Shown here: in pieces, positions 1 through 7,161 of the stretch
Layout of the letters: each line of letters starts with the position of its first letter
How positions within the stretch are numbered: the first letter of the stretch is position 1
DNA from: Anaerotignum sp.
GTDB taxonomy: Bacteria > Bacillota > Clostridia > Lachnospirales > Anaerotignaceae
Length of the DNA: 9,566 nt
Reading direction: 5' to 3'
Assembly: GCA_017442465.1 (NCBI GenBank)
Contig: JAFRZQ010000156.1
Span: 1-9,566 of the forward strand
The notes under the pieces: generated by a model
The model's database searches: none
Seen by the model: only the letters and a program-made list of their open reading frames with translations
What the model was told of the DNA's origin: nothing
Position numbers and translations under genes: made by a program

Positions 1-705
1 AATAAGGCGGCGGAATTTGATAAATCTAATCCCGAAGGAAACTTAGAGGGCTTTTTGGAGGAAGTGGCTCTGGTGGCGGATATCGACAGCTACGAAGAAG
101 GCGAAGAAGCTGTTGCCCTGATGACTCTGCACAGCGCAAAGGGTCTGGAATTTCCCTATGTTTTCATCATTGGTATGGAAGAGGGCATGTTCCCCGGTTA
201 TCGTGCGGTGATGTACGGCGGTGAAAAGGAAATCGAGGAAGAACGCAGACTTTGCTATGTGGGCATCACCCGTGCGAAAGAAGAACTCTTCCTGACCCAT
301 GCAAAAAGCCGTATGCAGCACGGTATCACCCAGTACAATCCACCTTCCCGTTTCCTGAAGGAGATCCCTGCGGATCTGGTGGATCTGCCCACCAGACAGG
401 TTTCTGATATGGCGAAAAAATATGATGCTATGACCCAGAACCGTACCATGACCATGGGCAGAAAGAATACCCTTTCCCCTGCGGCGAAATTTGGTATGGG
501 AGCGAAGAAGGAAATGCCTGCCCCTAAGGATTTTAAACTGGATTATGGCGTGGGTGATAAGGTAAGAGCTCCCAAATACGGCATTGGTACGGTGGTTTCT
601 GTGAACCCCGGCGGTGCGGATTTTGAGGTTGAGGTATCCTTTGCAGGAAAAGGTACGAAGAAATTCATGGCTAGACTTTCCAAACTGATCAAAGTGAGTG
701 AATGA
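1..705 (+). CDS. pcrA: ATP-dependent DNA helicase PcrA (UvrD/Rep family), C-terminal part, 5'-truncated by window
   Basis: This is the C-terminal 234 residues of the SF1A 3'-5' helicase that unwinds DNA in repair and clears RNA polymerase and recombination intermediates. The fragment is open from base 1. It shows helicase motif V (VALMTLHSAKGLEF, about residues 37-51 of the fragment) and motif VI (RRLCYVGITRAKEELFL, about 82-98) with its arginine finger. A low-complexity linker follows, then a C-terminal Tudor-like domain (about 181-234, starting near YGVGDKVRAPKYGIG) of the kind that binds RNA polymerase in Gram-positive PcrA. The reading frame is intact to the TGA at 703-705. ligA follows at once, the same gene order as in Bacillus pcrA-ligA, so the two are almost certainly co-transcribed. 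The N-terminal Walker A half lies outside the window. Confidence 0.97.
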   Translation, partial: NKAAEFDKSNPEGNLEGFLEEVALVADIDSYEEGEEAVALMTLHSAKGLEFPYVFIIGMEEGMFPGYRAVMYGGEKEIEEERRLCYVGITRAKEELFLTHAKSRMQHGITQYNPPSRFLKEIPADLVDLPTRQVSDMAKKYDAMTQNRTMTMGRKNTLSPAAKFGMGAKKEMPAPKDFKLDYGVGDKVRAPKYGIGTVVSVNPGGADFEVEVSFAGKGTKKFMARLSKLIKVSE

Positions 706-706
706 T

Positions 707-2656
707 ATGAATATGAAAGATTTAGTTGAAAAACTGAATGAAGCGGCAAAAGCCTATTATCAGGAGGACAGGGAACTGATGAGCAATCAGGAGTACGACG
801 CCCTCTATGATGAATTGGTAGCACTGGAAGAAAAAACAGGCACGATCCTTGCCAACAGCCCCACCCAGAAGGTGGGCTACACGGTCCTCAGCAATCTGGT
901 GAAGGTACGCCACGAAAGCCCTATCCTTTCTCTGGATAAGACAAAGGAAACGGCGAAACTGGCATCTTTTCTTGGTGACAAAGAAGGTATCCTCAGCTGG
1001 AAACTGGACGGGCTGACCATCGTTCTGAAATATAATAACGGCCTTCTGGAGCAGGCCATTACCCGCGGCAATGGCGAGATCGGCGAAGATGTGACCCATA
1101 ACGCTAAGGTGTTTTCCAACCTGCCTGTTTCCATTCCCTTCAAAGGGGAACTGGTGCTCCGTGGCGAGGGTGTTATCCCTTACAGCGAGTTTTATCGCAT
1201 CAATGATGAACTGGGTGAAGATGAACAGTATAAAAACCCCCGAAACCTCTGCAGCGGCACCGTGCGTCAGCTGAACAGCGAAATTGCGGCAAAGCGAAAT
1301 GTGAAATTCTTTGCCTTTACGCTGGTGAGTGCAGAGGGAGAGGAGATTTCCGACAGCAAGGCGAAAAACATGGACTGGCTGGCATCTCTTGGTTTTGATG
1401 TGGTGGAGCATGTGATGGTGACTGCTGAGAATGTTGCCGAGGAAGTGGAAAACTTCCGCAATCGCATTGAGGACAACGATATCGCCTCCGATGGTCTGGT
1501 CATGACCTTCGACAGCATTTCCTACAGCCAGAGTCTTGGCAGGACTGCCAAATTCCCCAAGGACTCCATCGCCTTCAAATGGGCAGACGAAATGGCGGAG
1601 ACTACCCTGCGTGAAATCGAATGGAACACATCCAGAACGGGTTTGATGAACCCGGTGGCTATTTTTGACCCTGTGGAACTGGAAGGCAGTACTGTGAGCC
1701 GTGCCAGTGTCCACAATGTAAGCATTTTGAAGGAACTGAAGCTATCCATCGGCGATAAAATCAAGGTATATAAAGCCAATATGATCATCCCTCAGATCGC
1801 GGAAAATCTGACGGGGGAAGTTTCTACGGCAGAGATCCCCGCAAACTGTTTCGTCTGTGGCGGGGAAACGGAGGTACGAAAACTTCGTGACGGGGAAGCA
1901 CTCTATTGCACCAATCCTAACTGTTCTGCTCAGCGTATCCAGGCCTTGAGCCATTTTGTTTCCCGTGATGCCATGAATATGGAAGGTCTTTCTGAGGAAA
2001 CATTGAAAAAATTTCTGGAAAAGGGGTTTGTGGCAAACTATCCCGATATTTTCCGTCTGGAAAACCATAAAGATACGATCACGGAAATGGAAGGCTTTGG
2101 GGAAAAATCCTATCAGAAACTTATTGCCTCCATTGAAAAGGCGAAGGATGTGGAACTGCCCAACTTCATCTATGCATTAGGCATCAACCATGTAGGACTT
2201 CGCAATGCAAAACTCCTTTGCTCTAATTTTGATTTTGATCTGGAAAAAATCAAACAGGCAACAGAAGAAGAACTGGTGCAGGTGGAAGGCTTCGGTGAGA
2301 TCATTGCCCACAGCATTGCCCATTATTTCCGCCAGGAAGAACATCTGACACTGCTGGATGATGCACTGCAGTATCTTCGCATCAGGAAAACAGAACAGGC
2401 TGAAACAGGAGATGGTACTATGCAGGGGCTGACTTTTGTGGTGACTGGTGATCTGAATCATTTTGCCAACCGCAAGGAATTGCAGGCATTGATCGAGCAA
2501 AGAGGCGGCAAGGTGACAGGCAGTGTGACGAAGAAAACCAATTTTCTCATCAACAATGACATCCATTCCGCATCTTCTAAAAATAAAAAAGCGGCTGAAC
2601 TGGGGATCCCCATTCTCAGTGAGGAAGATTTTATGGAGAAGTTTATGAAGGAATAA
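707..2656 (+). CDS. ligA: NAD-dependent DNA ligase LigA, divergent active-site variant
   Basis: LigA seals nicks in DNA using NAD+. I chose ATG 707: it lies one base after the pcrA stop and 8 bases after a weak GTGAG ribosome site. GTG 698 (overlapping pcrA) and ATG 713 are alternatives. At 649 residues it is slightly shorter than the E. coli enzyme (671). Domains in order are a short Ia domain (1-60), adenylation domain with KLDG (Lys99), RGE and NPRN segments, OB fold with IAFKW and SRTG (about 288-312), a four-Cys zinc finger (381, 384, 401, 406), HhH domain (about 410-560), and BRCT (about 573-649). Several positions essential in E. coli LigA differ: His23 is Gln19, Asp32 is Asn27, Glu113 is Ser97, Lys290 is Thr267. 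From memory, Lachnospiraceae ligases share the WKLDG form, so I read this as a lineage variant rather than a dead gene. The frame is intact. Confidence 0.96.
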   Translation: MNMKDLVEKLNEAAKAYYQEDRELMSNQEYDALYDELVALEEKTGTILANSPTQKVGYTVLSNLVKVRHESPILSLDKTKETAKLASFLGDKEGILSWKLDGLTIVLKYNNGLLEQAITRGNGEIGEDVTHNAKVFSNLPVSIPFKGELVLRGEGVIPYSEFYRINDELGEDEQYKNPRNLCSGTVRQLNSEIAAKRNVKFFAFTLVSAEGEEISDSKAKNMDWLASLGFDVVEHVMVTAENVAEEVENFRNRIEDNDIASDGLVMTFDSISYSQSLGRTAKFPKDSIAFKWADEMAETTLREIEWNTSRTGLMNPVAIFDPVELEGSTVSRASVHNVSILKELKLSIGDKIKVYKANMIIPQIAENLTGEVSTAEIPANCFVCGGETEVRKLRDGEALYCTNPNCSAQRIQALSHFVSRDAMNMEGLSEETLKKFLEKGFVANYPDIFRLENHKDTITEMEGFGEKSYQKLIASIEKAKDVELPNFIYALGINHVGLRNAKLLCSNFDFDLEKIKQATEEELVQVEGFGEIIAHSIAHYFRQEEHLTLLDDALQYLRIRKTEQAETGDGTMQGLTFVVTGDLNHFANRKELQALIEQRGGKVTGSVTKKTNFLINNDIHSASSKNKKAAELGIPILSEEDFMEKFMKE

Positions 2657-2661
2657 TATAA

Positions 2662-2700
2662 AAAAGGAGTATTTCCGGAAAAGGAAATACTCCTTTTGTT
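2662..2700 (+). terminator. Intrinsic terminator of pcrA-ligA
   Basis: A perfect 15-bp stem (2662-2676 with 2683-2697) has a 6-base loop, an A-tract on the 5' side and a T-tract on the 3' side. It lies five bases after the ligA stop. The A and T tracts make it potentially bidirectional, but no minus-strand gene ends here. Confidence 0.93.
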
Positions 2701-2733
2701 CGTCATATGGAACAATTTATAAACTTTTTTTTG

Positions 2734-2760
2734 TGGATTAAATCCATAGATTATTTCTAT
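2734..2760. promoter_or_regulatory. Two abutting T-N11-A dyads, candidate LysR operator
   Basis: TGGATTAAATCCA (2734-2746) is a perfect 6-1-6 dyad. ATAGATTATTTCTAT (2746-2760) is a 5-5-5 dyad. Both fit the T-N11-A pattern bound by LysR-type regulators (T2734/A2746 and T2747/A2759). They lie side by side just upstream of the -10 of lysR itself, where the -35 should be. The second dyad covers the -35 position. Autoregulation is inferred from position only. Confidence 0.5.
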
Positions 2761-2766
2761 ATGTTT

Positions 2767-2775
2767 TGCTATACT
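2767..2775 (+). promoter_or_regulatory. Extended -10 promoter of the lysR gene
   Basis: TGCTATACT forms an extended -10 element (TG at 2767-2768, TATACT at 2770-2775). The hexamer 17 bases upstream, near 2747, is a poor -35, as is usual for extended -10 promoters and for promoters needing an activator. The start site would be near 2782, leaving a leader of about 65 bases before ATG 2847. Confidence 0.6.
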
Positions 2776-2846
2776 CATTAAAGATGTGTAAAAATAAATG
2801 CACAGAAAATGTGGTTTTATGGCGTATAGCGCCAGGGGGGTATATT

Positions 2847-3776
2847 ATGAACCTGAATCAGTTGTATTATTTCAAAACGCTGGCGGAACTGGAACATTAC
2901 ACCAAAGCGGCAGAAAAACTGAATATTTCTCAGCCTACTTTGAGCCATTCCATTTCAGCGATGGAGAAGGAACTGGGGGCAAATCTGTTTGAAAAACAGG
3001 GCAGAAATGTGGTGCTGACCAAATATGGCCGTATCTATATGTTTTATGTGGAGAATGCACTGACACAGCTGGAACTGGGAAAAAATCAGATCGAACGTCT
3101 GGTTTCTGAAGGGGGCGGCCATGTGGGGCTGGCTTATATGACATCCGTTGGTACGAATTATGTACCTGATACCATTGCGGGTTTCCTCAGTGATCCCCAG
3201 AATAAAAATATCTCCTTCTCCTGTTACGAAGGGAATACGAAAACACTGCTGTATAATCTGAAACGGGAAAAATATGATCTGGTTTTCTGTTCCAAGGTAG
3301 AGGAGGAAACAGATGTGGAATTTATTCCTGTGTTTGAACAGAGCCTTGTGGTGATCGTGCCGGAAGGGCATCCTCTGGAGGGAAGAGGAAAGGTGACCGT
3401 GCAGGATATCTGCCCCTATCCACTGGTGAGCTATACGAAGGAAAGCGGTATGCGCAGACTGATCGATGATATGTTTGCAAAGGCACAGATCATGCCCAAT
3501 ATCTTCTGTCAGTTCGAAGATGTCAACTCCATGGCAGGGCTGGTTGCCGGCAATCAGGGGATTGCTATTGTTACCGACAGCGGTGCTTTGGATAACTACA
3601 AAGTAAAGAAACTGGAACTGGATACACCTCATTCCAGACGAATGGTATATCTTGCCTATGTGCTGAACAGATATCTGCCCCCTGCAGTGGAACAGTTCAA
3701 GGATTTTATCATTCAGGGAACAAGGGAGAACTTCAGAGAATATATTTTACAGAAGAAAAAAGAGATCAGAAAATAA
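2847..3776 (+). CDS. LysR-type transcriptional regulator
   Basis: This is a cytoplasmic, ligand-responsive DNA-binding regulator of 309 residues, the normal LysR length. The N-terminal winged helix-turn-helix spans about residues 1-60, with the characteristic AAEKLNISQPTLSHSISAMEKELG segment shape and NLFEKQGR wing. A linker helix (60-88) follows, then a periplasmic-binding-protein-like effector domain (about 91-290). The frame extends upstream to a TTG at 2766, but ATG 2847 is the start: AGGGGGG at 2834-2840 sits six bases before it and homology to the family begins there. The effector cannot be read from sequence. The downstream gene nudC lies 74 bases away in the same direction, so co-transcription or direct control is possible. 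It has its own promoter with candidate self-operators. Confidence 0.93.
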   Translation: MNLNQLYYFKTLAELEHYTKAAEKLNISQPTLSHSISAMEKELGANLFEKQGRNVVLTKYGRIYMFYVENALTQLELGKNQIERLVSEGGGHVGLAYMTSVGTNYVPDTIAGFLSDPQNKNISFSCYEGNTKTLLYNLKREKYDLVFCSKVEEETDVEFIPVFEQSLVVIVPEGHPLEGRGKVTVQDICPYPLVSYTKESGMRRLIDDMFAKAQIMPNIFCQFEDVNSMAGLVAGNQGIAIVTDSGALDNYKVKKLELDTPHSRRMVYLAYVLNRYLPPAVEQFKDFIIQGTRENFREYILQKKKEIRK

Positions 3777-3782
3777 AAAGTG

Positions 3783-3829
3783 AACCTCGGGTCAGAATGG
3801 TACCTCCATGTAAGACTTGAGGTTTTATT
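3783..3829 (+). terminator. Hairpin with T-run between lysR and nudC, terminator or attenuator
   Basis: An 11-pair stem (3783-3793 with 3814-3824, including two G-U pairs) is followed by TTTTATT. The loop of 20 bases holds a small inner hairpin, ATGG/CCAT at 3797-3800 and 3806-3809. It begins six bases after the lysR stop. Only about 20 bases separate it from the nudC ATG, and I see no promoter in them, so nudC needs read-through, or this element acts as an attenuator. Confidence 0.55.
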
Positions 3830-3850
3830 CAGAAGAGAAAGGGTTTTACT

Positions 3851-4735
3851 ATGTTACAAGATCTGGATTATGGCAGACTGGAAAATGAATTTCGCAATAT
3901 TTATCCCGCTGATGAGGATATTGTGGTCTGCTTCAGAGGAAATACAGCACTGGTACACAGAAATGGAGATAATGAACTGCAGCTGCCTACCTATAAGGAT
4001 GTGCTGGCGTGGGCGGCAGTGAATAACTGGGAAAGCTGGAATGAAAACAAAACCCAGTATGTATTCCGTCTGCAGGATGTGAATTATTTCATCTGGTGGG
4101 GAGAAGGCGGCGAAAGCGGGGACCCCTCTTACGCTTATGAATCTACGATGACACTTCGTCAGGTGATTTCCAAAAACATTGCTTTTGGCATCATGACAGC
4201 GTGGCATCTGTTTGACTGGTACAGAAGCAACCGTTTCTGCGGCAGATGCGGTGCAAAGACGGTGCATGACGGCAAGGAACGTATGATGCGCTGTCCGGAA
4301 TGCAATAACATGATTTTTCCCAAAATCGCACCTTCTGTTATAGTTGGGGTGACTCATGGGGACAGACTGCTCCTGAGCAAATATGCCAACCGTAACTATA
4401 CCCGCTATGGTATGATCGCCGGTTTTACGGAGATCGGGGAAACAGTGGAAGAGACTGTTCAGCGTGAAGTAATGGAAGAAGTCGGACTGAAGGTCAAAAA
4501 TATCCGCTATTATAAAACGCAGCCCTGGGGCGTGACAGGTGGTCTTTTGCTGGGTTATTACTGTGACCTGGATGGGGATGACGAAACGGTTACACTGGAT
4601 CAGAATGAACTGGCTATGGCGGAGTTTTATCCCAGAAATGCCTTGCCTGCTCATGATGACGGCATCAGCCTGACAAGAGAAATGGTCCGTGTGTTTGAGG
4701 AAGGGCGTGAGCCAACGGGTGAGGCTTCGGTATGA
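3851..4735 (+). CDS. nudC: NudC-type NADH pyrophosphatase / NAD-cap hydrolase (Nudix)
   Basis: NudC-family enzymes cleave NADH to NMNH and AMP, and in E. coli remove the NAD cap from RNA 5' ends. This protein has 294 residues. After an N-terminal domain (1-125) comes a zinc ribbon with Cys130, Cys133, Cys148 and Cys151, then a catalytic domain with a perfect Nudix box (Gly191 to Leu213, with Glu197, Arg205-Glu206 and Glu209-Glu210). The NudC diagnostic array SQPWPFPxS appears only partly, as TQPW followed by GVTGG at 223-230, so the specificity loop is altered. The start is ATG 3851, seven bases after AAAGGG. The last few codons (PTGEASV) look like an unconserved tail that runs into the structured spacer downstream. 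The family is clear; strict NADH preference is inferred. Confidence 0.9.
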   Translation: MLQDLDYGRLENEFRNIYPADEDIVVCFRGNTALVHRNGDNELQLPTYKDVLAWAAVNNWESWNENKTQYVFRLQDVNYFIWWGEGGESGDPSYAYESTMTLRQVISKNIAFGIMTAWHLFDWYRSNRFCGRCGAKTVHDGKERMMRCPECNNMIFPKIAPSVIVGVTHGDRLLLSKYANRNYTRYGMIAGFTEIGETVEETVQREVMEEVGLKVKNIRYYKTQPWGVTGGLLLGYYCDLDGDDETVTLDQNELAMAEFYPRNALPAHDDGISLTREMVRVFEEGREPTGEASV

Positions 4736-4859
4736 CTGAGCGAAAACTTAGCGAATGCTGAGAGAGTGAAGGAAGAAGCCGAAGGTTAGTGGTTTTTTCC
4801 TGCGGAACGCAAGGAAAAAAGGCAACCTTAATTTGGATTACCACTAAGAGGGGATTTAT
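4736..4859 (+). promoter_or_regulatory. Structured spacer/leader before the sulfatase gene
   Basis: The 124-base gap between nudC and the sulfatase gene folds strongly. Bases 4793-4804 pair with 4808-4820 (12 pairs, one bulged A, GAA loop). TTAGTGG (4786-4792) pairs with CCACTAA (4841-4847), which abuts the AGAGGGG ribosome site (4847-4853) of the next gene. AAGGTT (4782-4787) could instead pair with AACCTT (4824-4829), excluding the former pairing. CTTCGG inside nudC (4725-4730) matches CCGAAG (4779-4784). The first half is a GCGAA/GAGAG/GAAG-rich purine run that resembles intergenic repeats of this bacterial group. The hairpin has its T-run first and A-run last on both strands, so it is not a normal terminator. 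Confidence 0.45.
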
Positions 4860-6359
4860 ATGGAACAAAAGAATCAAAAGAAAAAAGAGATTGCCATTCT
4901 GATCGGCTGCATCGTTCTCCTGTTCCTGGGCTGTCTGGCGTTTTTTTCTGCCAGATGGTATATCACAGAATTCGGGGATACGGGTTTTGATTCCATCCTG
5001 TATACGCTCTTTTCTGAAATGAGTGGTACGGATTCTGCTGTTATCATGAATTTTATGATGACAGCACTTTTGCCTGCACTGGTGGCTTTTGTGGTGCTGA
5101 CCCTGGTTTTCTGGGCCAAACGGGGAAACGGTGACAAATTTTATCCTTTTACGAAAAAACGGGCGAGATTGCTCTCTCTGGTGCTTTCCGTCGTGATGCT
5201 GTTCAGTGCGGCAGTGACAGTGGATCTGCCGGGATATTTATACTATGTCAGCCAGCAGTCCACCATCTATCAGGATGAATATGTTGACCCTCTGAAGGCG
5301 GAGATCACCTTCCCTGAGGAGAAGCGAAATCTCATCTATATTTTCCTGGAATCCATGGAAAACAGTTATATGTCAGAAGATGTGGGCGGTGCTTTGGACC
5401 GCAATACCATGCCGGAACTGACTGCTCTGGCGGCAGATGAGGAAAATATCAATTTTTCTCATACAGACGGCATTGGCGGATTCTATAATATGACGGGTGC
5501 CAGCTGGACCATCGGTGCTATGGTTGCCCATACATCCGGTATCCCTTTGAAGGTGCCCATTGGCGTGGATAGGAATGAATACGGTCAGGATTCCTTCCTG
5601 CCCGGTGTGAACAGTATCACCAATGTGCTGCAGGAAGCGGGCTATTATCAGACACTGATGGTGGGTTCTGATGCCAATTTCGGCGGCAGAAAACCTTATT
5701 TTGAGCAGCATGGTCTGGACAGGACCTTCGATATTTTTACTGCCCGTGAAGTGGGCATTGTGCCTCCCGGCTATTTTGTATTCTGGGGGATGGAGGATAT
5801 GCATCTGTTTGAATTTGCCAAGCAGGAACTGGTAAAGATCGCAGAGCAGGAACAACCCTTTAACTTTACCATGCTGACTGTGGATACCCACCGCACCAAT
5901 GGTTATGTCTGCAGAAAATGCATCAGACTCTGGGATGAGCAGTATGAAAATGTCATCTCCTGCTCCAGCAAACAGGTATATGATTTTGTGGAATGGATCA
6001 AACAGCAGGATTTCTACGAAAATACAACCATCATCATTGCCGGTGACCATGTGACCATGGATGAGGGCTACATAGAGCGAAATGTTGCAGAGGATTATGA
6101 AAGAACGGTCTATAACTGTATCATCAATAGCCCTGTGGAAACAGAATATGAAAAGAACCGCCAGTTTGTGGCGGCGGATATGTTCCCTACAACACTGGCA
6201 GCTCTGGGCTGTGAGATCAAAGGGGACAGACTGGGTCTGGGTACGAATCTTTTCTCCGGAAAACCTACTCTTGTGGAAGAGATAGGGCTGGAAGCCTTTG
6301 ACGGGGAACTCTTGAAAACATCGGACTATTATACAAAAAATTTTTTCTTTGACAGATAA
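4860..6359 (+). CDS. LTA synthase / phosphoglycerol transferase family sulfatase, membrane-anchored
   Basis: The protein has 499 residues and belongs to the alkaline-phosphatase superfamily group that includes LtaS and OpgB, which move phosphoglycerol onto polymers outside the cell. Three hydrophobic segments (about residues 10-33, 60-86, 102-130) anchor it, and the large C-terminal domain should face outward. Visible catalytic elements are Glu164 (NLIYIFLESME) for metal, the TGASWT segment (212-217) supplying the likely threonine nucleophile, His344 (VDTHRT), and Asp396-His397 (AGDHVTMD). Cysteines at 351, 354, 368 and 420 in the outer domain could form disulfides or bind metal. The arrangement is closer to OpgB/MdoB-type clostridial proteins than to S. 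aureus LtaS, which has five membrane segments, so the acceptor is uncertain. ATG 4860 follows AGAGGGG by six bases. A strong terminator closes the gene. Confidence 0.9.
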   Translation: MEQKNQKKKEIAILIGCIVLLFLGCLAFFSARWYITEFGDTGFDSILYTLFSEMSGTDSAVIMNFMMTALLPALVAFVVLTLVFWAKRGNGDKFYPFTKKRARLLSLVLSVVMLFSAAVTVDLPGYLYYVSQQSTIYQDEYVDPLKAEITFPEEKRNLIYIFLESMENSYMSEDVGGALDRNTMPELTALAADEENINFSHTDGIGGFYNMTGASWTIGAMVAHTSGIPLKVPIGVDRNEYGQDSFLPGVNSITNVLQEAGYYQTLMVGSDANFGGRKPYFEQHGLDRTFDIFTAREVGIVPPGYFVFWGMEDMHLFEFAKQELVKIAEQEQPFNFTMLTVDTHRTNGYVCRKCIRLWDEQYENVISCSSKQVYDFVEWIKQQDFYENTTIIIAGDHVTMDEGYIERNVAEDYERTVYNCIINSPVETEYEKNRQFVAADMFPTTLAALGCEIKGDRLGLGTNLFSGKPTLVEEIGLEAFDGELLKTSDYYTKNFFFDR

Positions 6360-6361
6360 AG

Positions 6362-6394
6362 ATAACCCCCGGGATTTTCCCGGGGGTTATTTTA
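6362..6394. terminator. Bidirectional intrinsic terminator between convergent genes
   Basis: A perfect 13-bp, GC-rich stem (6362-6374 with 6378-6390) has a 3-base loop and is followed by TTTAT on the plus strand. It lies between the sulfatase stop (6359) and the yaaA stop (6406) of the opposite strand. The minus-strand tail (ATCTTTATC) is poorer in T, so termination is probably stronger for the sulfatase. Confidence 0.93.
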
Positions 6395-6405
6395 TGATAG
6401 AAATA

Positions 6406-7161
6406 CTATTGTTCAGAAGCCTGCAATAGGAAAACGTATGTATTTTCGTCTGAGTGCTCCGCAGAATACCGATACTGTAATTCTGCAAATGTTTTGGCTT
6501 TTTCCGAGTCTGTGATCTGGTTTTCTGCCAGAAAGCGTACCATCTTGCCGCGGGCCATTTTGCAGAGGGTCCCTTTTTCGATGATTTTTCCGTCTTTCCA
6601 TTCGCCGAACACGCAGGTGATGAAGCGGACGTTTTTTGGAAGATGTTTGGAAATACAGGAACTGTATTCTTTGGAAGCGAGATTCAGGATGCATTCCGTG
6701 TCTTCTGCAAGGTGGTCTGCAAGGGTATTTCCCCAGAAGGCATAGAGATCCTTTGCATCAGCGATGGATAGCTTTGCCTGCATTTCCAGCCGATAGGGGA
6801 TGATGCCGTCAAAAGGGCGCAGAATGCCATAGAATCCGGATAGAATACGAAGATGTTTCTGGATGTAGTCAAATTCTCTGTCTGTAAAAACGCCGGGGGC
6901 CATATGCTGATATTGGATCCCTTCGTAGGACAGGATCGCAGGTGTCAGGTTTTTTCGAAGATCCAGCTGTTCCAATCTTTCTTTATTCAAAGCGGCGATT
7001 TTATCATTGCATTTCCACAGAGATTTCAGCTCTCCATAAGACATGCTTTGCAGCCGATAATAGATCTGCTCTGTTTTATCCAGAAATAAGGGAAGCCCAT
7101 GATACGCCATACTGTCCGTATCCATATTCATTTTTTTAGCGGGAGAAATGATGATTTTCAT
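6406..7161 (-). CDS. yaaA: Peroxide stress protein YaaA (DUF328/UPF0246)
   Basis: The protein has 251 residues, close to the usual 250-260. YaaA in E. coli is induced by hydrogen peroxide and lowers free intracellular iron, limiting Fenton damage; the family also binds DNA in structural work. Family landmarks are all present: MKIIISPAKKM at the N terminus, LSGFYGILRPFDGIIPYRLE (108-126), YAFWGNTLADHL (140-151), NLASKEY (160-166) and KMARGKMVRF (201-210). The start ATG (7161-7159) overlaps the stop of bcp upstream in an ATGA arrangement, so translation is probably coupled to the peroxiredoxin. The pairing suggests that peroxide removal and iron control are expressed together. It shares a terminator region with the convergent sulfatase gene. 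Confidence 0.94.
   Translation of the reverse strand: MKIIISPAKKMNMDTDSMAYHGLPLFLDKTEQIYYRLQSMSYGELKSLWKCNDKIAALNKERLEQLDLRKNLTPAILSYEGIQYQHMAPGVFTDREFDYIQKHLRILSGFYGILRPFDGIIPYRLEMQAKLSIADAKDLYAFWGNTLADHLAEDTECILNLASKEYSSCISKHLPKNVRFITCVFGEWKDGKIIEKGTLCKMARGKMVRFLAENQITDSEKAKTFAELQYRYSAEHSDENTYVFLLQASEQ

Noticed and set aside
722..1714. 330-residue open frame on the minus strand inside ligA
   Set aside because: It lies wholly opposite the clearly conserved ligA, has no ribosome site and no recognisable family; it is a by-product of codon use.
3790..3812. T-box riboswitch: the stretch with TGGTACC partly matches the AGGGTGGNACCGCG core
   Set aside because: Only part of the core matches, it lies in the terminator loop rather than competing with its stem, and there is no room for Stem I because lysR ends just upstream.
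2955..4654. Long minus-strand open frames of 225 and 266 residues opposite lysR and nudC
   Set aside because: They are rich in His, Phe, Gln and Ile as expected of antisense frames, and the plus-strand genes have complete family signatures.
4793..4820. Intrinsic terminator between nudC and the sulfatase gene
   Set aside because: The T-run is on the 5' arm and the A-run on the 3' arm in both readings, so no U-tract follows the hairpin.
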